Part shown: positions 43,901 through 46,908 of the stretch, in pieces
How positions within the stretch are numbered: the stretch's first letter is position 1
Layout of the letters: every line of letters begins with the position of its first letter
From: Acidobacteriota bacterium
GTDB lineage: Bacteria > Actinomycetota > Acidimicrobiia > Spongiisociales > ZC4RG35
Length of the DNA stretch: 46,908 bases
Assembly (NCBI GenBank): GCA_022573225.1
Contig: JACZUI010000016.1
Span: 1 to 46,908, forward strand
Direction of reading: 5' to 3'
Notes under the pieces: generated by a model
What the model saw: the letters and a program-made list of their open reading frames with translations, nothing else
What the model was told of the DNA's origin: nothing
Database searches by the model: none
Position numbers and translations under genes: made by a program

Positions 43901-45358
43901 GTGTTGGCGCAGCCCTACCATGGGATTGTGCCTGAGGACGCAGCAGTCCCGCTGTTGGACGGGCCCCGCGAGGCCTGCGGGGTCTTTGCTGCATACACGC
44001 CAAACCAGCGGGTCGCCAACATCATCTACTTCGGGCTGTTCGCACTGCAGCATCGAGGTCAGGAGTCGGCCGGGATAGCTACCTCCGATGGCGAAACGGT
44101 CACGGTCTTCAAGGACCTGGGGCTCGTCGCCCAGGTCTTCGATGAGTCCTCCCTCGCCGGACTGGGCGGTCACATCGGAATCGGGCATGCCCGATACTCC
44201 ACGACCGGATCCAACAATTGGACCAACGCTCAGCCGACCCACCGCCAAATCGGCAATACCTCGATCGCCCTTGGTCACAACGGAAACCTGACCAACACCA
44301 AGCAGTTGGCTGCCGACCTCGGAGTGCACGTTGCCACCACCGACTCGGACCTGATGACCGAAGGGATCGCCCGCGAGGTCAACGACGAGCGTTCCGACTC
44401 CCGAGGGCTGGAGATGGCCTTGATAAAGGTCGCCCCTACCTGGAATGGCGCCTTCTCGCTGGTAATCATGGATCAAGGCAGGATCGTGGGCCTTCGTGAC
44501 CCGAACGGCTTCAGACCACTATGTCTCGGGTCGCTGCCGGACGGCGGATGGGTGCTCGCCTCGGAGACGGCGGCTCTGGATCTGGTCGGGGCGCGGTTCG
44601 TAAGGGAAATTGCCGCCGGGGAAATGGTGGTGATCGACGCTATGGGCGTCCGTAGCTTCTACCCGTTCGACAACGTGCAGCCCCGGCTCTGCCTGTTCGA
44701 GTTTGTCTACTTCGCCCGACCGGATAGCCAGATGTATGGCCGCAACATCCATGGCGCTCGCTATGAGATGGGCAAGATCCTGTCCCAACAACATCCAGCG
44801 GACGCCGATATCGTGGTCCCCGTCCCAGAGTCGGGTATACCGGCCGCCCAGGGTTTCTCAGCTGCGAGTGGAATCCCGTACGTCGATGGACTGGTCAAGA
44901 ACAGGTACGTGGGCCGCACCTTCATCGAGCCGAATCAAATGCTCCGTGACCGGGGGATTCGCCTCAAGCTCAACCCGATCGAGGAGAATCTCTCCGGCAA
45001 GCGAGTCGTCATGGTCGATGATTCGATCGTCCGCGGTACGACAACGCGCCAGTTGGTCAAGATGGTCCGCGACGCCGGGGCAGTTGAGGTCCACCTGCGG
45101 GTTTCGTCTCCGCCGTATCGCTGGCCGTGCTTCTACGGGATGGACACGGGAGACCGGTCGACTCTCATCGCGGCGCAGATGGAAGTAGAGGAGATCCGCC
45201 AGCATCTGGATGCCGACTCACTCGGTTATCTGTCGCTGGATGGCCTGCTCGAAGCCACGGGCGTGGCCGACGCCGGATTCTGTACGGCGTGCCTCTCCGG
45301 TGAGTACCCGACCGACACCCCGGAGACAACCGACAAGTTCCAGCTCGAGCGCTCCTGA
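43901..45358 (+). CDS. purF: Amidophosphoribosyltransferase
   Basis: 485 residues; makes phosphoribosylamine from PRPP and glutamine, the first committed step of the pathway. A propeptide of about 25 residues precedes the catalytic EACGVF (Cys26). The PRPP motif is VVMVDDSIVRGTT. Cysteines in CLFEFVYFA, PCFYGMD and CTACLSGEYP fit the 4Fe-4S cluster of the Bacillus-type enzyme. The GTG at 43901 has no clear Shine-Dalgarno. It is followed by purM after 1 nt. The three Fe-S peptide regions and the propeptide make this the cluster-containing type. Confidence 0.93.
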   Translation: MLAQPYHGIVPEDAAVPLLDGPREACGVFAAYTPNQRVANIIYFGLFALQHRGQESAGIATSDGETVTVFKDLGLVAQVFDESSLAGLGGHIGIGHARYSTTGSNNWTNAQPTHRQIGNTSIALGHNGNLTNTKQLAADLGVHVATTDSDLMTEGIAREVNDERSDSRGLEMALIKVAPTWNGAFSLVIMDQGRIVGLRDPNGFRPLCLGSLPDGGWVLASETAALDLVGARFVREIAAGEMVVIDAMGVRSFYPFDNVQPRLCLFEFVYFARPDSQMYGRNIHGARYEMGKILSQQHPADADIVVPVPESGIPAAQGFSAASGIPYVDGLVKNRYVGRTFIEPNQMLRDRGIRLKLNPIEENLSGKRVVMVDDSIVRGTTTRQLVKMVRDAGAVEVHLRVSSPPYRWPCFYGMDTGDRSTLIAAQMEVEEIRQHLDADSLGYLSLDGLLEATGVADAGFCTACLSGEYPTDTPETTDKFQLERS

Positions 45359-45359
45359 T

Positions 45360-46334
45360 ATGACGTCGTATCGGGCTGCGGGAGTCGATCTGGACGGCGC
45401 CGACCGACACGTTGAGAGCATCGCGGAAGCGGTTACAAGCAGCTGGTCGGAATCAGTGGTCGGAGGATTCGGCGGTTTTGCTGCCGGCGTGACGATCCCT
45501 GCCGGATATTCCGACCCGGTGTTGATGATGAGCACCGACGGCGTGGGAACCAAACTCGAAATCGCCCGAGTCGCCAATCGCTGGGCCGGCGTCGGAGATG
45601 ACCTGGTAGCGATGTCCGTCGACGACCTGGCGGCGGTCGGGGCCCAGCCCATCGGGTTTGTCGACTACATGGCGGTCGGATCTCTCCAACCCGAAAGAGA
45701 CTCAGCCATTGTCGAGTCGATAGCACGGGCCTGCCAGACCGCCGGATGCCCGTTGCTTGGTGGCGAGACCGCGGAACACCCTGAGGTGATGGCCCCAGAT
45801 GCAGTCGATCTTGCCGGGACGGTCATGGGAGTCGTGGAGAAGGGGTCGGAGTTGGCACCGGCAAACGTCAGGCCGGGACATCTGGTGGTGGGATTGGCCT
45901 CGCCCAACCTCAGGTCCAACGGGTTCTCCCTGGTTCGCGCCGTACTGGGGTCGGAGGTCGGCGAGATGGCGAAATCACTGTTGGCCCCCTCCGTGATCTA
46001 CTCCCCTGCCGTCTTGGGAGCCGTGCGCACCGGGGCGGTGGCCGCTGCTGCCCACATCACCGGTGGCGGTATTCCAGGGAATCTGATTCGGGCGATACCC
46101 GACGGTTTGGGCACACAGATCGATACCGCAACGTGGCGTCGTCCTGAGATTTTCGATGTGATCGCGAAAGCCGGCGTGGCCGGCGACGATATGTACACCA
46201 CCTTCAACATGGGCATCGGTTTCACGCTCGTCGTCGATGCCGCCGGCGTCGACGAAGTGCTCAAAGCGACAGAACAACATTCCCCGACCGTCATCGGAGC
46301 CGTCACCAACGAGCCGGGAGTGCATCTGACATGA
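45360..46334 (+). CDS. purM: Phosphoribosylformylglycinamidine cyclo-ligase (AIR synthetase)
   Basis: 324 residues; closes the imidazole ring to form AIR. It begins MTSYRAAGVDLDGADR, with MMSTDGVGTKLEIA, GDDLVAMSVDDLAAVGAQP, GGETAEHPEVM and ITGGGIPGNLIRAIP, all family signatures. The ATG at 45360 is 1 nt after the purF stop and its own TGA overlaps the next ATG, so purF-purM-thioesterase are coupled. Slightly short compared with enzymes of 340 or more residues, but the C-terminal region is present. Confidence 0.95.
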   Translation: MTSYRAAGVDLDGADRHVESIAEAVTSSWSESVVGGFGGFAAGVTIPAGYSDPVLMMSTDGVGTKLEIARVANRWAGVGDDLVAMSVDDLAAVGAQPIGFVDYMAVGSLQPERDSAIVESIARACQTAGCPLLGGETAEHPEVMAPDAVDLAGTVMGVVEKGSELAPANVRPGHLVVGLASPNLRSNGFSLVRAVLGSEVGEMAKSLLAPSVIYSPAVLGAVRTGAVAAAAHITGGGIPGNLIRAIPDGLGTQIDTATWRRPEIFDVIAKAGVAGDDMYTTFNMGIGFTLVVDAAGVDEVLKATEQHSPTVIGAVTNEPGVHLT

Positions 46335-46908
46335 GCTTCGCCGACGCGACAGCCGTCGAACAACTGAGCGAGCGAACCTGGACCGGGCACATCGCACCTG
46401 GTTGGAGCATCTTCGAGAATGCCAACGGGGGGTATCTGATGGCGATGGTCGCGAGGGCGATGTCAGAGTCGGTCGACGGCCGGCTTCCCGCCTCAGTGAC
46501 GGCGCACTTCACCCGCCCCGGCAAGCCGGGCCCGGTGACGATCGAGGTCGAGGCGCTCAGATCAGGACGTACTTTCTCGACAGTGAGAGCGAACCTGTCG
46601 ACTGACGACAGACTGATACTTTCCGCACTTGGATCATTTTCTGACCGAGGCCGCGAACCCAGGCCTTCGACCTTCGTTGACGGCTCGGCTCCCGACCTTC
46701 CCCCTCCCGACGAATGCGTGCTGATGGTGCCTTCCACCATCGGGCCACTCCCTCCTCCGCTCATGGGCAAGGTTGAAGAGCGACTGCATCCCGATGACGC
46801 TGCGGCGCTGGAGGGCAATAGAACCGGAGTAGCTCGCGTTCGGGGCTGGATTCGTCTCAAAGACGAGGAGCCCCTCGACACCTTTGCTCTTCTGATGGCG
46901 GCCGACGC
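46331..46908 (+). CDS. Acyl-CoA thioesterase-like protein, N-terminal part (cut by window edge)
   Basis: 192 codons are visible; the 3' end is beyond the window. The protein begins MSFADATAVEQLSERTWTGH, and FENANGGYLMAMVARAM carries the NGGYL motif of the acyl-CoA thioesterase (TesB-like, double hotdog, 4HBT_3) group. SVTAHFTRPGKPGPVTIEVE and RSGRTFSTVRANL are the following hotdog strands. It would hydrolyse acyl-CoA. Its ATG overlaps the purM stop as ATGA, so it is read with the purine genes, although no role in purine synthesis is known. Confidence 0.82.
   Translation, partial: MSFADATAVEQLSERTWTGHIAPGWSIFENANGGYLMAMVARAMSESVDGRLPASVTAHFTRPGKPGPVTIEVEALRSGRTFSTVRANLSTDDRLILSALGSFSDRGREPRPSTFVDGSAPDLPPPDECVLMVPSTIGPLPPPLMGKVEERLHPDDAAALEGNRTGVARVRGWIRLKDEEPLDTFALLMAAD

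Overview
This is a GC-rich bacterial chromosome segment that looks actinobacterial, possibly of the Acidimicrobiia (a guess from gene content). The evidence is a small PurS-PurQ-PurL set, GlnA with a GlnE-type adenylylation tyrosine, a SARP-type regulator, an ECF42-type sigma factor, and about sixteen genes with a TANNNT -10 box only 6-10 nt before the start codon, the signature of leaderless transcripts. No tRNA, rRNA, CRISPR array, prophage or insertion sequence was seen, and no stretch over 300 bases lacks a gene or gene remnant.

Left part (1-7.6 kb, mostly minus strand): a partial aminotransferase, a beta-propeller lipoprotein, a sulfur operon (cysteine synthase, TusA, DsrE-like) behind a cysteine-rich leader peptide and attenuator, an acyl-CoA synthetase, a membrane protein, an acetyltransferase and an unrecognised protein. 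At 7.7-13.5 kb (plus) lie a branched-chain amino acid dehydrogenase, a fused E1 alpha/beta 2-oxoacid dehydrogenase, argS and another acetyltransferase. At 13.5-18.6 kb (minus) lie a membrane protein, glcF, glcE, glcD and an AlkD-like protein.

Central and right part (18.6-46.9 kb): purine synthesis dominates, with purA-purD, purE, purB, purC-purS-purQ-purL and purF-purM. Between them are glnA, gcdH, an AlkZ/YcaQ-type glycosylase, small thioesterases, mobA, an ECF42 sigma factor, a DsbA-family protein and a gamma-carbonic anhydrase homologue. Between 39 and 41 kb two genes are broken: a phosphofructokinase fragment and an M48 peptidase whose catalytic Glu codon is a stop.

The most unusual locus is 24.7-30.2 kb, between purD and purE. 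A 1074-residue protein joins a SARP-type DNA-binding domain, a BTAD helical domain, a STAND-type NTPase, a coiled coil, one membrane helix and an outside BMP/PnrA-like ligand-binding domain. It looks like a one-polypeptide receptor and transcription regulator. It is flanked by two direct copies of a 65-bp palindromic repeat. Beside it are a dimethylargininase-like gene and a paralogue reduced by internal deletion to its DNA-binding domain. SARP-like heptamer repeats with helical spacing lie upstream of the regulator (2 copies, 11 bp apart) and between a small repeat-containing membrane protein and purE (5 copies). Because PnrA-type proteins bind purine nucleosides and the locus sits among purine genes, sensing of external nucleosides to adjust purine synthesis is a testable hypothesis, not a demonstrated function.
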